DNA from: Haemonchus contortus
Taxonomy: Eukaryota > Nematoda > Chromadorea > Rhabditida > Trichostrongylidae
Reading direction: 5' to 3'
Length of the DNA stretch: 64,000 bases
Assembly: GCA_000469685.2 (NCBI GenBank)
Contig: LS997567.1
Span: 21,934,108-21,998,107, forward strand
Below the pieces are notes generated by a model. That model worked only from the letters and a program-made list of their open reading frames with translations. It did no database searches and was not told the origin of the DNA. The first letter of the stretch is position 1. The number at the start of each line of letters is the position of its first letter. Of this stretch, positions 63,619 to 64,000 are shown one piece after another. The translations under genes were made by a program, and so were the position numbers.

Positions 63619-64000
63619 ATCAATTTGTGCTTTACGTCTCCTTGATACGTTTCTACGGCCGTATCACTAATATAAGGCATTATTATCCGCAGGAGATCAA
63701 TTTGCACCTGAATTGGTGCTTCGTTTAGAACAATTTTTGCTACGATTGCGGAGTTCGCATCTACTTCAATAACTCTATAGGGGCCTGTCCAGTCTATGGT
63801 CAGTTTTGAGTGATTAGTTTTTCCCTTCTGCAGGCATAGGCATAAATACCCTTCCACCTACTTCAGGGGCCCTATGGTCTATCGTTTTCTTGATTTTCAT
63901 TCATTTACGATAGAGTTCATTGTTTTCTTTGACTATTTCCTGTATAGTTTTGGTGCAACTCGTTGGGAAAGTTTTATAGTCATCCGCGTCTATCCTACAT
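63615..64000 (-). pseudogene. pol: LTR retroelement integrase C-terminal part (runs off window)
   Basis: 'KLTIDWTGPYRVIEVDANS' followed by 'APIQVQIDLLRI' is the GPY/F-like module of LTR-retroelement integrases (W.GPY.V....N..V...). Upstream minus frames to 64000 ('TSCTKTIQEIVKENNELY') are interrupted by stops at about 63890. Ty3/gypsy is more likely than BEL, as the DUF5641-type BEL motifs are absent. The element continues beyond the window. Confidence 0.55.

Noticed and set aside
1..64000. CRISPR arrays, operons, bacterial origins
   Set aside because: None seen; spaced repeats here are satellites and transposon arrays of a eukaryotic genome.

Overview
This is nuclear DNA from a nematode, most likely a rhabditid/strongylid (clade V, hookworm-like) worm. 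The evidence is short introns beside TE-swollen long ones, a BEL/Pao retroelement with a phlebovirus-type envelope as known from nematodes, nematode-style TTTTCAG acceptors inside elements, and RTE, Tc1/mariner, Merlin and foldback elements at very high density. No bacterial-style gene organisation was seen. The only host gene I can support is lst-2 (lateral signaling target protein 2, ZFYVE28 family) on the + strand. Four consecutive exons are visible (18242-18345, 18419-18510, 36542-36721, 36781-36922). Their phases join correctly, and an intron of about 18 kb (18511-36541) is packed with transposons. The gene's 5' and 3' exons were not found.

Layout. 1-1473 and 12605-13925 hold a GC-rich tandem-repeat family. 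An 11.1-kb BEL/Pao LTR element (1474-12599, 5-bp target duplication CCTCT) sits in it. It encodes gag, protease, RT/RNase H and integrase, all frameshifted, then a phlebovirus Gc-like envelope, then an extra intact ORF with three Gag-type zinc knuckles that overlaps the env stop as ATGA. Its gag is split by a 1.6-kb long-TIR element (2715-4350), with a second copy at 49972-51718. 15327-17980 is a mariner split by a Tc1-like element. 18.2-18.5 kb holds lst-2 exons. 19555-21060 is a foldback element with a nested TTAA element. 23853-25974 is a complete Merlin (IS1595-type) DNA transposon with an intact 316-aa transposase, perfect 8-bp target duplication and GGCGCC-rich terminal arrays; a deleted Merlin derivative lies at 58394-58993. 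30439-31650 is a decayed mariner-like element. 31953-35665 and 37485-40340 are two decayed RTE-type LINEs. 36.5-36.9 kb holds further lst-2 exons.

42574-43830 is a Tc3-like element. 46977-47472 is a palindromic MITE. 47549-49378 is a near-perfect 1.8-kb palindrome built from roughly 180-bp modules, each with splice-site-like sequences. 52401-54290, 56868-58058 and 26365-26622 are further TIR/foldback elements. A tRNA-derived SINE (60.6-60.8 kb), another tRNA-like segment and a decayed LTR-retroelement integrase end (63.6-64.0 kb, running off the window) complete the right end. Large stretches between these have no recognisable gene.

The genes do not form a pathway: the window is one host locus acting as a transposon landing pad. 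The most unusual items are the BEL accessory zinc-knuckle ORF behind the envelope gene, the intact Merlin element with its repeat arrays, and the modular giant palindrome.
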